DNA of 64,000 nucleotides from Candidatus Neomarinimicrobiota bacterium (GTDB taxonomy: Bacteria; Fidelibacterota; JAANXI01): the NCBI GenBank assembly GCA_021734025.1, contig JAIPJS010000003.1, positions 28,332-92,331 on the forward strand, read 5' to 3'. The notes under the pieces were generated by a model that was given only the letters and a program-made list of their open reading frames with translations, did no database searches and was not told the DNA's origin. The position numbers were made by a program, and so were the translations under genes. This document shows positions 44,665-53,359 of the stretch, one piece after another. Each line of letters opens with the position of its first letter. Positions within the stretch are counted from its first letter, which is position 1.

Positions 44665-46584
44665 ATGACAATTTTACGTGCGTTTGAGGTAAATCGGTGG
44701 ATGATGTATGTGTGTATGGCTATGTATATTCCAGCGATATTTGCAGGTACGATATATGTCGATGCCTCTGCTTCCGGCAATAACGATGGCACTGACTGGA
44801 GTAATGCACATACTTCCTTGCAGTCCGCACTGAATGCGGCTTCTTCCGGAGACGAAATTTGGGTGGCAAAGGGGACATACTATCCCAGTTCTGTCTACTC
44901 TCTGACCAATACGTCCCGTTATTATCATTTTGAAATGATAAATGGCGTGACCATCTATGGTGGGTTTGCCGGTACAGAAAGCGCTGTAGCTGAAAGAACC
45001 AGCTATGGATCAGGCGAGACTAACGAAACCACGCTAAGTGGTGACATCGGAACGGTAGGGGATAACAGTGATAATTGTTACCATATTTTTTACCATCGAG
45101 ACAATACTTCGCTAAATAATACGGCAATTCTGGACGGGTTTACGATTTCAGATGGCAACGCCAGTGGGAGTTCTCCGCACACTAGTGGTGGTGGAATTTA
45201 TAATTATTATAATTCACCTCGTATCAGAAACTGTGTCTTCATTGATAATTCTGCCAGTTCTGGTGGGGGTGGTATGTATAATGGAACAGGTTCTCCCGCA
45301 CTTTTAGAGAATTGCCAGTTTATTTCAAATACATCACAATATGGTGGTGGGGTTCATAATTCATCTGCAGCTGCAACCTTCAAGAATTGTGTTTTTCGCG
45401 CCAACTCGGCAAACCTTCAGGGTGGCGGCATGTATAATTACGCAAATTATGAGGTAACCGTGACCAATTGCCTGTTTTACCAAAATACTACTGGAACAGG
45501 GACGGGAGGCGGTGTCTATAATTATTCAAATGGACCAGTTTTCAATAATTGTACCTTTACGGAAAACATCGCCAGTAATGGTGGCGGTGTTTCCAATCGC
45601 AGCGGGTCTGTTCAAACCTACAACAATTGCATTTTTTGGAGCAATAGCGCATCAAGTAATGGTGATGAGATTTATATGGATGGTGGGACCGGTACCACCC
45701 TCAATTATTCCTGCTATCAAAATGAAGAGGGTGATATTTATGGGACCCTAACGACATCGCACTGTATCAACACCGATCCACAATTCGTGGGTGTGTTAAA
45801 TAATTCAGATCACCCCTACAGCATCGGTGGAATCTCCCCCTGTGCTGATGCCGGCGATAACACCTATAACAGCGAGCCGTACGATATCCGTGGTCCAGGT
45901 TTCCCCCGTACATTGAATAAATTAGATGGCACCTCAGGCACAATTGATATGGGGGCGTATGAGTACAAGATTGGTACCGACGCTTCATTGCCTGTCACTC
46001 TCTCATCCTTTATTGCTACTGCCGGCAATGGTGAGGTGACTTTACGTTGGACTACGGAGTCCGAAATCGACAACCTGGGGTTTAATATCTACCGTAGCTA
46101 CTCAGAGTCCGGAATCTATGAAAAACTGAATAGCCGGATCATCCCCGGGGCAGGCTCTTCACCGGATCGGCACGAATACTCGTATACCGATACCTACTTG
46201 GCGAACGGAACGACATATTGGTATAAACTTGGGGATGTGGATTTCAGTGGATACACGGTCCTTCACGGACCAATGTCCGCCACCCCATGCGTCGGAACAG
46301 TTCCTGTCGTCTTCCGACTCTATGCGAACTATCCCAATCCCTTTAATCCGGTGGTGGTTATTCCGTACGATCTTTCTGGTGATTCGTACGTCAGAGTTTG
46401 CATTTACGATGTTGCGGGGAATCTGGTTCGGGACCTTTATAGCGGACGCCAGGTGCCTGGCAGCTATACATTGCGCTGGGATGGCACGGGGCAGCATGGC
46501 CGGGCAATGCCCTCGGGACTGTATCTGATTCACCTGAAGGCCGGGACAAGATCCGCCGTTTCACGGGTGACCTTGGTGCGATAG
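44665..46584 (+). CDS. Secreted right-handed beta-helix surface protein with C-terminal FlgD-like sorting module
   Basis: 639 aa. The N-terminal signal (MMYVCMAMYIPAIFAG) is followed by IYVDASASGNNDGTDW and AKGTYYPS, the opening of polymorphic outer-membrane-like/choice-of-anchor beta-helix proteins. Repeats such as GGGIYNYYNSPRIRNCVF, GGGMYNGTGSPALLENCQF and GGGVYNYSNGPVFNNCTF give about seven helix turns. The last 190 residues match those of the GLUG protein: a fibronectin-like unit (TTESEIDNLGFNIYRS), then YANYPNPFNP and a FlgD-like fold. Such proteins are surface displayed; ligands unknown. A weak site precedes the ATG. Confidence 0.85.
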   Translation: MTILRAFEVNRWMMYVCMAMYIPAIFAGTIYVDASASGNNDGTDWSNAHTSLQSALNAASSGDEIWVAKGTYYPSSVYSLTNTSRYYHFEMINGVTIYGGFAGTESAVAERTSYGSGETNETTLSGDIGTVGDNSDNCYHIFYHRDNTSLNNTAILDGFTISDGNASGSSPHTSGGGIYNYYNSPRIRNCVFIDNSASSGGGGMYNGTGSPALLENCQFISNTSQYGGGVHNSSAAATFKNCVFRANSANLQGGGMYNYANYEVTVTNCLFYQNTTGTGTGGGVYNYSNGPVFNNCTFTENIASNGGGVSNRSGSVQTYNNCIFWSNSASSNGDEIYMDGGTGTTLNYSCYQNEEGDIYGTLTTSHCINTDPQFVGVLNNSDHPYSIGGISPCADAGDNTYNSEPYDIRGPGFPRTLNKLDGTSGTIDMGAYEYKIGTDASLPVTLSSFIATAGNGEVTLRWTTESEIDNLGFNIYRSYSESGIYEKLNSRIIPGAGSSPDRHEYSYTDTYLANGTTYWYKLGDVDFSGYTVLHGPMSATPCVGTVPVVFRLYANYPNPFNPVVVIPYDLSGDSYVRVCIYDVAGNLVRDLYSGRQVPGSYTLRWDGTGQHGRAMPSGLYLIHLKAGTRSAVSRVTLVR

Positions 46585-46606
46585 ACGCGAATAGGGGTTT
46601 TTGGTC

Positions 46607-46827
46607 GTCCCTGATGGGACTTGAATTATTTTACGTGGTCTTTTAACCCACCACTTAAGTGGTGGGCTATTCAGCGGTCGTCCCTCCGGGACTTACCAAT
46701 AAAACTTGGGGTAAGGAATCACAATCATGTCGTAGTTGTCAGCCCTGCCAGGGGTGATTAGCGGTTAGCCCCGGGTGTCAACCCGGGGATCCCGGGAATC
46801 AAAAAAGAAAAAAGTTCCGCCAGGGAC
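46607..46827 (+). repeat. Composite palindromic element, copy 9, diverged
   Basis: Begins 22 bp after the beta-helix gene stop. GTCCCTGATGGGACT, CCCACCACTTAAGTGGTGGG, GTCCCTCCGGGAC, a reduced CCCTGCCAGGGG hairpin, CCCCGGGTGTCAACCCGGGG, and AGTTCCGCCAGGGAC. Point changes in both end hairpins suggest an inactive copy. The 200 bp that follow, up to the peptidase gene, show nothing recognisable. Confidence 0.85.
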
Positions 46828-47031
46828 ATTCGAAAACAACGTGGCCGCTATACCTGTCCTGCGATTGACCAACGAGCGGCAATCACCAACAACTCTCTCG
46901 CCCTCACACAGAATTACCTCTCTTGGTGGTTCTCTGTCTTTCGCTCTTCAATTTTTACTTCTCACCGTTTTTTTATTGCTTATTGCTGAATAGCTCTTGT
47001 CATCCACCCCTTACCGACGCACTGTATTCTC

Positions 47032-48618
47032 TCACGTTTCACTGTTTTTCCTCTCCATCATTTCATCGCGTATAGCCCGAAATTCCGTTCCTTCCTTCCA
47101 GTTCGGGAATTCATTGGACTGACTCAATTGATATCCGATCTGGAAATACATTTGCGTATCCTGGACAGCGCCGGCCAGGTCCCAGGTATCCTCATTATAG
47201 ACATCTGATGGCTTATGGTAATGCTGCTCCGTCCAGGAATCAATGGCCTCAAGCATCCATTCTTCACCGTGGTCCGCATGCTCTGCTCCGTGTTCTGTAG
47301 CCAATGCGGGAATACCCTTTTTGGCGAAGCTGAAGTGATCCATGCGGTAGAATCGTCCCTTCTCGGGTTCAGGATCAGGCCGGACATATCGTCCTTGTTC
47401 CTCCGCAACCTCTTCCACGAGATCATCCAGCTCGGAATTTCCGTACCCGATGACCGTAACATCCCTGGTCGGACCCCAGATGTTCAGCGCATCCATGTTG
47501 ATCACTGCGACCGTGTTCTCCGGCGGGATAACCGGATGGGCAGCATAGTATTTTGAACCCAGCAGCCCACGTTCTTCGGCCGTCACCGGCAGAAACAAAA
47601 TTGACCGGTCGGGAGGATCCGGCTGCTGGGAAAATTGTCTGGCGATTTCAATCATGGCTGCCAGGCCGGTGGCATTATCTCTGGCGCCGTTATAGATTTT
47701 GCCCTCGCCATCGACGCCAAAATGGTCCCAGTGCGCCGTATAGATAATAAATTCATCAGGCCGGGATGCTCCCGGGAGCTTTGCCAGCACATTTCTGGAA
47801 GCCGACTTCTCAATGGAATTGTGCAGGGAATAGGTGAGTGAGAGATCTAACGGTATCGCCGAAAAGTCCGGCTGCAGCGCCCAGTCTTTCATGGTCTCAA
47901 GGTCCATATCTGCTTTGGAAAATAGCTTTGTAGCGGCATCGACGGATATCCAACCCTCAATTTCGGTTCGAGACATATTCCCGTCCTCTGACTCCATTAA
48001 AAACTGCGGACCGCCGAAGGAATTCTCTACGACTTCCCATGGATAGCCGGCCGGACCGGTTTCATGGACAATCAGCACGCCAGCTGCGCCCTGGCGGGAG
48101 GCCTCCTCAAATTTGTACGTCCACCTACCGTAGTAAGTCATAGCTTTGCCGTTGAACAGTGAATCATCTTCTGTGGCATAACCAGGATCGTTGACGAGGA
48201 CGATAACCGTTTTCCCCTCGACGTCGAGTCCTTCGTAGTCGTTCCACTCATACTCCGGGGCGACAATGCCGTAGCCGGCAAAGACGAGTTCGGAATCCTT
48301 CAGGGAAATTGTATCCACCATTCGTCGGGTGGAGGCAACCATCTCCTTTTTGAATTGCAGATGAAACGACTGATTCCGTCCGGTGATTTCCATAGAATCG
48401 TCGTAATCCGTGTCGAACTTCACCAGGGGCACCTCCTGGAAGTAACTTTTGTAGTTCCCCGGCTGCAATCCCAACGACTGAAACTTTTCCCTGAGATAAT
48501 TGACGGTTTTCTCTTCGCCTGGTGAAGATGGCGCGCGCCCTTCGAATTCATCGGAGGCAAGCGTCTTAATATGGGATATAAGATTTTCCTGACTGATTGA
48601 TTCCGAACGTTGACTCAT
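47032..48618 (-). CDS. M28 family zinc aminopeptidase with PA domain
   Basis: 528 aa from the ATG preceded by AGAAAGGATCTTTT; a GTG six codons earlier would lie inside that ribosome binding site. Zinc site: YTAHWDHFG, NGARDNATG, TAEERGLLGSKYY, NMDALNIWG and a later HKPSD. A PA domain (about 130-235) sits between the N-terminal strand region and the catalytic part. Members cleave N-terminal residues from peptides. Family members with a PA domain are usually secreted, yet no signal peptide is visible (MSQRSESISQENLISH). Transcribed alone, divergent from osmC. Confidence 0.92.
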   Translation of the reverse strand: MSQRSESISQENLISHIKTLASDEFEGRAPSSPGEEKTVNYLREKFQSLGLQPGNYKSYFQEVPLVKFDTDYDDSMEITGRNQSFHLQFKKEMVASTRRMVDTISLKDSELVFAGYGIVAPEYEWNDYEGLDVEGKTVIVLVNDPGYATEDDSLFNGKAMTYYGRWTYKFEEASRQGAAGVLIVHETGPAGYPWEVVENSFGGPQFLMESEDGNMSRTEIEGWISVDAATKLFSKADMDLETMKDWALQPDFSAIPLDLSLTYSLHNSIEKSASRNVLAKLPGASRPDEFIIYTAHWDHFGVDGEGKIYNGARDNATGLAAMIEIARQFSQQPDPPDRSILFLPVTAEERGLLGSKYYAAHPVIPPENTVAVINMDALNIWGPTRDVTVIGYGNSELDDLVEEVAEEQGRYVRPDPEPEKGRFYRMDHFSFAKKGIPALATEHGAEHADHGEEWMLEAIDSWTEQHYHKPSDVYNEDTWDLAGAVQDTQMYFQIGYQLSQSNEFPNWKEGTEFRAIRDEMMERKNSET

Positions 48619-48777
48619 AAAAGATCCTTTCTTCACTAATATTCGTAATAAAATAACCTCTGTGATGTTGAATACACACCCCGAATTACGTCAAAACCCG
48701 TTTGTAACCCAAATTGACTCGGTTCCTCTAAACAAGTGAATTAAGAATAATAAAAGCATCAGGAAGGGAATGAGCCC

Positions 48778-49227
48778 ATGGCCAAGCCGAAACGAAAATT
48801 TAAGACGTTCAAGTATGAGACGAGTGTTGACTGGACTGGGAATCGTGCCGGAAATCTGACGGCTGAAGGAAAACCTGACGTTGAAGTCTCCAGTCCGCCG
48901 GAATTCAAAGGTGAAGCAGGGAAGTGGTCACCTGAGGACCTGTTTGTGGCTGCCGTGGAGAGTTGTACCATGACGACTTTTTTGGCGCTCGCGTTCCATA
49001 AAGACCTGCCGTTGGAATCCTACGAAAGTTCGGCCGTTGGCACCATGGAAAACGATGGCGGCGGATACGAGTTCACGAAGATAGTGGTGAAACCAGTAGT
49101 GAGAGTGGAAACGGAGGAGGCAATCGATCTAGCCGAACGTCTGATGGAAAAAGCGCACGACCGCTGCCTGATTTCCAACTCCATCAAAGGGAAGACCAGG
49201 GTAGAGGCGGACATCCAGAGTTTGTAG
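48778..49227 (+). CDS. OsmC family peroxiredoxin-like protein
   Basis: 149 aa with the two family cysteines: AVESCTMTTFLALA in the long helix and KAHDRCLISNSIKG near the end. OsmC/Ohr proteins reduce organic hydroperoxides with thiols; the ending SIKGKTRVEADI is typical of the YhfA/OsmC-like subgroup. GAAGGGAATGAGCCC precedes the ATG. It stands alone, convergent with arsM. Confidence 0.9.
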   Translation: MAKPKRKFKTFKYETSVDWTGNRAGNLTAEGKPDVEVSSPPEFKGEAGKWSPEDLFVAAVESCTMTTFLALAFHKDLPLESYESSAVGTMENDGGGYEFTKIVVKPVVRVETEEAIDLAERLMEKAHDRCLISNSIKGKTRVEADIQSL

Positions 49228-49254
49228 ATAGAACGGATTAGGTGGAGATGGGGC

Positions 49255-49319
49255 TATTGGACTGCGTATCGCGTGATGGAATTTTACGACGTAAAACACG
49301 CAATACACAGTCCGCAATA
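49255..49319. repeat. Long near-perfect hairpin between convergent osmC and arsM
   Basis: TATTGGACTGCGTATCGCGTG pairs with CACGCAATACACAGTCCGCAATA, and the centre holds a second palindrome TTTTACGACGTAAAA. The 65-bp structure lacks a T-run but lies where a bidirectional terminator is expected. It is unrelated to the GTCCCTGG family and could be a different small palindromic element. Confidence 0.65.
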
Positions 49320-49403
49320 AGAAGATAATACTATCATTCGCTAAGAGATGCAGAGTACGATTTTGGCCACCTATATATACCCTTTTAACAAATTTCTCTT
49401 AAC

Positions 49404-50207
49404 CTATCTCATTATGGGCTTTGTTCCGGTAACGGTCACACTCAGTACTTCAGCATCCGATTTCAGGAATTTTTGTACCTCCGGATCATCCCTGTATTTT
49501 TCCAGCAGATCTTCGGGAATGGGAACTGAGCGTTTTTCTTTCACTTCCGGTTCGGGAAATCCGGCCGTCTTAATTATCTCCAGATACTCCTCCAACTGAA
49601 CGGCTCCGGCAATACACCCGGTGTAAAGCTCGACCATTTCCATGAAGCGTGGGGACAACTGTCCGCGGGTGACGATATCGGAGACACAAAACGTCCCACC
49701 AGGTTTCAGTACCCTGTAGATTTCACGAAATGCAGCCTGTTTGTCCGGGACTAAATTCAAAACACAATTGCTGAGTACCGTATCTACAGAAGTGGTTTCA
49801 ACCGGCAGATCCTCGATATCGCCAAGCCGAAATTCTACGTTTTGGAATCCAAGTTTGGCCTGGTTCCGCTCGGCTAAATTGATCATCTTTTCCGTCATAT
49901 CCACCCCGATGACTGTACCGGAGTCGCCAATAATTGATCGGGCGACGAACACATCGTTTCCGGCTCCCGATCCGAGATCAAGGACAGTTGTACCCGGCTT
50001 CAGGTCAATATGGTTGGTCGGAATCCCGCATCCCAGGCTGAGGTCGGCATCTTCAACGTATCCGTTCATTTGGGAATAGTCCTCCGCAAGCGTCTCGCAG
50101 TTTCCGGAGTCTGAGGACTGTGATGAACAACAGCATCCCCCCGCTTGATCGGCTCTCTCTCCATAGGCTTGTTTCACTTGCTCTTTCAGTTCTGCATTTG
50201 ATGGCAT
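49404..50207 (-). CDS. arsM: Arsenite S-adenosylmethionine methyltransferase ArsM
   Basis: 267 aa from the ATG with AAAAGGAG six bases upstream; a longer frame adds only residues lying in the operator region. SAM-binding VLDLGSGAGNDVFVA, VIGVDMTEKM and LSNCVLNLVPDK are present. Arsenic-binding cysteines occur in GGCCCSS, SNCVLN and YTGCIAGA. It methylates As(III) to di- and trimethylated, partly volatile forms in the cytoplasm. It lies 63 bp downstream of arsR on the same strand, with a palindrome in between, so arsR probably controls it. Confidence 0.93.
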   Translation of the reverse strand: MPSNAELKEQVKQAYGERADQAGGCCCSSQSSDSGNCETLAEDYSQMNGYVEDADLSLGCGIPTNHIDLKPGTTVLDLGSGAGNDVFVARSIIGDSGTVIGVDMTEKMINLAERNQAKLGFQNVEFRLGDIEDLPVETTSVDTVLSNCVLNLVPDKQAAFREIYRVLKPGGTFCVSDIVTRGQLSPRFMEMVELYTGCIAGAVQLEEYLEIIKTAGFPEPEVKEKRSVPIPEDLLEKYRDDPEVQKFLKSDAEVLSVTVTGTKPIMR

Positions 50208-50233
50208 GGTTGACTCCTTTTTTGTTTGTGTGC

Positions 50234-50252
50234 GCATATATGCATGCATATA
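50234..50252 (-). promoter_or_regulatory. Overlapping palindromes before arsM, probable ArsR operator
   Basis: TATATGCATGCATATA (50,237-50,252) overlaps GCATATATGC (50,234-50,243). The TGCAT/ATGCA half-sites are those of the inverted repeat in the arsR promoter. Position between arsR stop and arsM start suggests local control of arsM. Confidence 0.55.
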
Positions 50253-50270
50253 GTTAAAAAAATCGGGTAA

Positions 50271-50615
50271 TCAGCAGCAGTTCGGATAGCAGACCCGGAC
50301 GCAAGTTTGCAGCTTTTGTGCGATTTCTTTCATCTTCCCGGAAAACGATTTTGCATCGACGCGATAGTAGACGTGGCGCCCCTCTTTCTCCGACCTGACA
50401 ATGCCGGTCGATTCCAACAGTGAGAGATGCCTGGATATGACAGATCTGTCCTGGGGCATATAATTGGCGATGGTGCCGATATCTGATCGGCCCTGTAACA
50501 ACAATACCTTTAATAGTTCGATCCGGACCGGTTCGGCTAGAGATTTAAAGAACGCCGAGTCCAGAAATTCGACTAATTCCCCGGCAACCTGTTCTTTGGT
50601 GATAATCTCATTCAT
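50271..50615 (-). CDS. arsR: ArsR-family metalloregulator of the arsenic unit
   Basis: 114 aa from the ATG at 50,615. A winged helix (about 20-95) has SLAEPVRIELLKVLLLQGRSDIG and QDRSVISRHLSLLESTGIVR with a basic wing (EKEGRHVYYRV). The C-terminus CVRVCYPNCC holds four cysteines, plausible As(III) ligands outside the helix-alpha3 CxC motif of E. coli ArsR. Without arsenite such repressors sit on the operator. An ATG seven codons further upstream is possible but would cover the operator and the -10 region. No ribosome binding site is seen for either start. Confidence 0.9.
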   Translation of the reverse strand: MNEIITKEQVAGELVEFLDSAFFKSLAEPVRIELLKVLLLQGRSDIGTIANYMPQDRSVISRHLSLLESTGIVRSEKEGRHVYYRVDAKSFSGKMKEIAQKLQTCVRVCYPNCC

Positions 50616-50617
50616 TA

Positions 50618-50653
50618 TGTGTGCATGGTAATGCATGTTTGATGAATTGTCAA
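50618..50653 (-). promoter_or_regulatory. arsR promoter with overlapping inverted repeat
   Basis: Reading on the minus strand, TTGACA (50,653-50,648), a 17-bp spacer and TACCAT (50,630-50,625) form a promoter. The inverted repeat TGCAT-TACC-ATGCA (50,635-50,622) covers the -10. Predicted transcription start is within a few bases of the ATG at 50,615, so the message would be nearly leaderless. Confidence 0.6.
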
Positions 50654-50850
50654 TACTTTAGATCCGCAATATGATAGAAAAGTCAATTCGAAGACATGGT
50701 ATGACTTCATTTATCTGTCGACTATATTTAACTTCTTGATTGCAGGGCTAAAAATAGAAAAAGGGCGCTCAGATTCCATTGGTTCCGGGAATTTGATTCC
50801 TGCATACTTTAAATCTACGGAAACCCAAATTATCCGACTGGAAGAGGCAG

Positions 50851-52047
50851 ATGAAGTTTTTCTATAAATCAGTTATTGCATTCTTCTCTTTTTTGCTAGT
50901 ACTGGCGTGCTCCGATTCACCGACAGATCCGGAAAAAAACCTCGTTGAGCGTGGCGCATACAAGGAAGTTGTGCAACTGGAACAGTATAGTGCGGAGACA
51001 ATAAGAAATGCAGTGGAGCAGAACGACTACGAATCGCCACTGGAATTCACATCGGACGTTTCCGTATATCGCATTGTGTATTATACCGTCGACCTCGCTG
51101 GTGACATTGTGGAGGCATCAGGCGCGTTAATGTTACCAGCGGAAGCCAATACATCGCCAATGCTGAGTATCCAGCACGGGACCGTTTTTGAGCAGACCAG
51201 TGTGGCTTCGGAAGGGGCATTCATGGCGGCCGAAGGGATGCTCGGAGTGGCGTTCGCGTCATCGAATTATGTTACGATTCTTCCTGACTACCTGGGCTAC
51301 GGCATCTCTGATATGATGCACCCGTACGTCCATGCAAAGGGGAATGCCAATGTAGTTATCGATATGCTCCAGGCAGTGAAATCGTGGTGCGCAGAGAATA
51401 ACGTTAATTTGAACGATCAAATATTCCTGGGTGGATATTCGGAAGGTGGCTATGTTACTATGGCTGCACAGAGACTAATTGAAGCAGAATACAATACTGA
51501 ACTTCCGCTGACCGCAGTAGCCCCCGCTGCCGGGCCGTTTGATTTAAGCGGTTTTGTGGTTGATGTCATCAATGGAATGGATTATCCCGAACCAGTGCTC
51601 GCCGGGTTTCTCCTCACCGCCTATGATGAAATTTATAACTGGAATTTATTGGATGAGATCTTTGTGGCAGCATTTGCCGATCAAATGCCCACCCTCTTCG
51701 ATGGCAGTAAATCCGGAAATGATCTGCGTAACATTCTGCCGGATTCGATTGGAGGTTTAATCCGCCACCAATTTGTCGAGGGCTACCGGGCCGGCGATTT
51801 CCCTGAAGTTGAATCCGCATTTGCGGAAAATACCTTGTTAGACTGGTCACCGCAAACCCCGATACACCTGTTTCACGGGAACGCCGATAACGTGGTAACT
51901 GTTCAAAATTCGCTGCGTGCGTATGACTCGTTGTCAGCAAAAACAAGTGCCACGATCGATATCACCACCTACGAGGGATTAGGACATCAGGCTGCAGCAG
52001 AACATGTGTATTATGACATTGCATTATGGTTTGAGTCGTTTCGATAA
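50851..52047 (+). CDS. Secreted lipase/esterase-like alpha/beta hydrolase lipoprotein
   Basis: 398 aa. A lipoprotein signal ends in the lipobox LVLAC followed by SDSPTDPEKN. The hydrolase fold shows HGTVFEQT (oxyanion region), nucleophile S197 in GGYSEGGYV, a later acid in HGNADNVV and histidine in GLGHQAA, resembling secretory lipase/LIP-family esterases. A lipid anchor in the inner or outer membrane is expected. GGAAGAGGCAG precedes the ATG. Natural substrate unknown. Confidence 0.85.
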   Translation: MKFFYKSVIAFFSFLLVLACSDSPTDPEKNLVERGAYKEVVQLEQYSAETIRNAVEQNDYESPLEFTSDVSVYRIVYYTVDLAGDIVEASGALMLPAEANTSPMLSIQHGTVFEQTSVASEGAFMAAEGMLGVAFASSNYVTILPDYLGYGISDMMHPYVHAKGNANVVIDMLQAVKSWCAENNVNLNDQIFLGGYSEGGYVTMAAQRLIEAEYNTELPLTAVAPAAGPFDLSGFVVDVINGMDYPEPVLAGFLLTAYDEIYNWNLLDEIFVAAFADQMPTLFDGSKSGNDLRNILPDSIGGLIRHQFVEGYRAGDFPEVESAFAENTLLDWSPQTPIHLFHGNADNVVTVQNSLRAYDSLSAKTSATIDITTYEGLGHQAAAEHVYYDIALWFESFR

Positions 52048-52171
52048 TCAGTCAATCTGCAAATCGTTTATTCAATAACTTCTTGTCAATGATGAAATTC
52101 CTTAAAAAGAAGCGGTATCCCATCGATTTCCGCTTCGTAACGGAATAAGAGCGTCGTATATTTGTACTGTT

Positions 52172-53317
52172 ATGGATAATATTACCGAGCTAGTCCGTTC
52201 ATACGCAAATTTCTTTTACCGGGTGAACAGAGAGGCACCCCCGGCCGGCGAACGGATTTTAACACTCCCGTTGTCGAAGGCCCTTGGCTGGGCGAAAGAA
52301 CTGCTTCCGGATCTCCATCCGGATGAAATTTCGGTGAATATCCTCCCTGAACATATCCGGGAAGAGATCATCGAGATCATGGAAGATTCGCCGGATCAAC
52401 TGCTCATGGATGCCAGGTATCTCTATCTGGAACAGTTCCTGTCACAGTCATTTTTTTACTATTTCATCCTGCAAGCCTCGTTAGGCCATGATGAGGATGA
52501 GATTAACCGGATGGCCGAAGAAGATTTTAATATCACCGGGGAATACAAGATCTATAAACCACCCCAGCACCGGAACAAGTATGCCTCGCGGAAGACAACT
52601 ATTTTTCTGGATTGGGACGACACCATTGATACGGGTTCCATCCGGGAAAAATTTAATGAGTTTATCGACCACTATCGCACGAGCAATTATGTGACCACCG
52701 GGCATTCGTATTCGCTTGTGGTAACCTCCGCCTCTATTTCTCTGGAGGAAAAGCTCAAACGGCTGGATAAAGATCTGTTACACGGACTGGATGCGGTCTA
52801 TACCGTACCGGCCTGCTCCAACTGGGTCCCAAATACCGGGAAACTCACCGAACATGCAGATTATCCCGGGTTCTACCGCCACAATAATTTCGGAATTAGC
52901 GAGGTATCGCGGCTGGTGACACCCGATATGCACAATGCCGTGCTGGGTAAACTCTATACGGATGTCTCTCAGCAACTGGATGTCGATCCGGAGCACGCCA
53001 TAATTATCACCGACCAGTTTGCGGATCAGTCTGCCGACAAAAGTATTCCGCTGGTTACGTTGGTAGTTCCCAGAGATGAATCTGTCGGTGCGGATATCTG
53101 GATCCGGGCGATTAACTTTCTGGAGAATAAAGGCGATTTTAATATTTATCATGGCGCGAACCGGCTTACCTGGGGGCTACAGCGACCACGTGGGAATTAC
53201 GAATTTCGTCGGTACAAGGCTGCGGACGGTCTGGAACTCTACCGGACTCCGCGATTCCCGAACTGCTATTTCCTGGGGCACGCGCCGACCTTCAAAGACG
53301 GAATCATCAGGTTCTAA
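52172..53317 (+). CDS. HAD-like protein with N- and C-terminal extensions, function unknown
   Basis: 381 aa, cytoplasmic by lack of signal. The first 130 residues are helical and unlike anything I know. A HAD motif I (TIFLDWDDTID, D147-x-D149) follows, then motif II-like SLVVTSAS and a late acidic IITDQFADQSADK. The C-terminal 80 residues (GANRLTWGLQRPRGNYEFRRY) form another domain. D149-D150-T151 fits the phosphatase form D-x-D-x-T of the superfamily. Substrate is unknown. Convincing open frame with family-like signature; single-copy context gives no clue. Confidence 0.7.
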   Translation: MDNITELVRSYANFFYRVNREAPPAGERILTLPLSKALGWAKELLPDLHPDEISVNILPEHIREEIIEIMEDSPDQLLMDARYLYLEQFLSQSFFYYFILQASLGHDEDEINRMAEEDFNITGEYKIYKPPQHRNKYASRKTTIFLDWDDTIDTGSIREKFNEFIDHYRTSNYVTTGHSYSLVVTSASISLEEKLKRLDKDLLHGLDAVYTVPACSNWVPNTGKLTEHADYPGFYRHNNFGISEVSRLVTPDMHNAVLGKLYTDVSQQLDVDPEHAIIITDQFADQSADKSIPLVTLVVPRDESVGADIWIRAINFLENKGDFNIYHGANRLTWGLQRPRGNYEFRRYKAADGLELYRTPRFPNCYFLGHAPTFKDGIIRF

Positions 53318-53359
53318 TCACATTATCTCTGAATTCATTTTTCCACGGACTCATCGATC

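Noticed and set aside
46775..46993. 72-codon frame after the beta-helix gene
   Set aside because: It starts inside repeat copy 9 and is low complexity.
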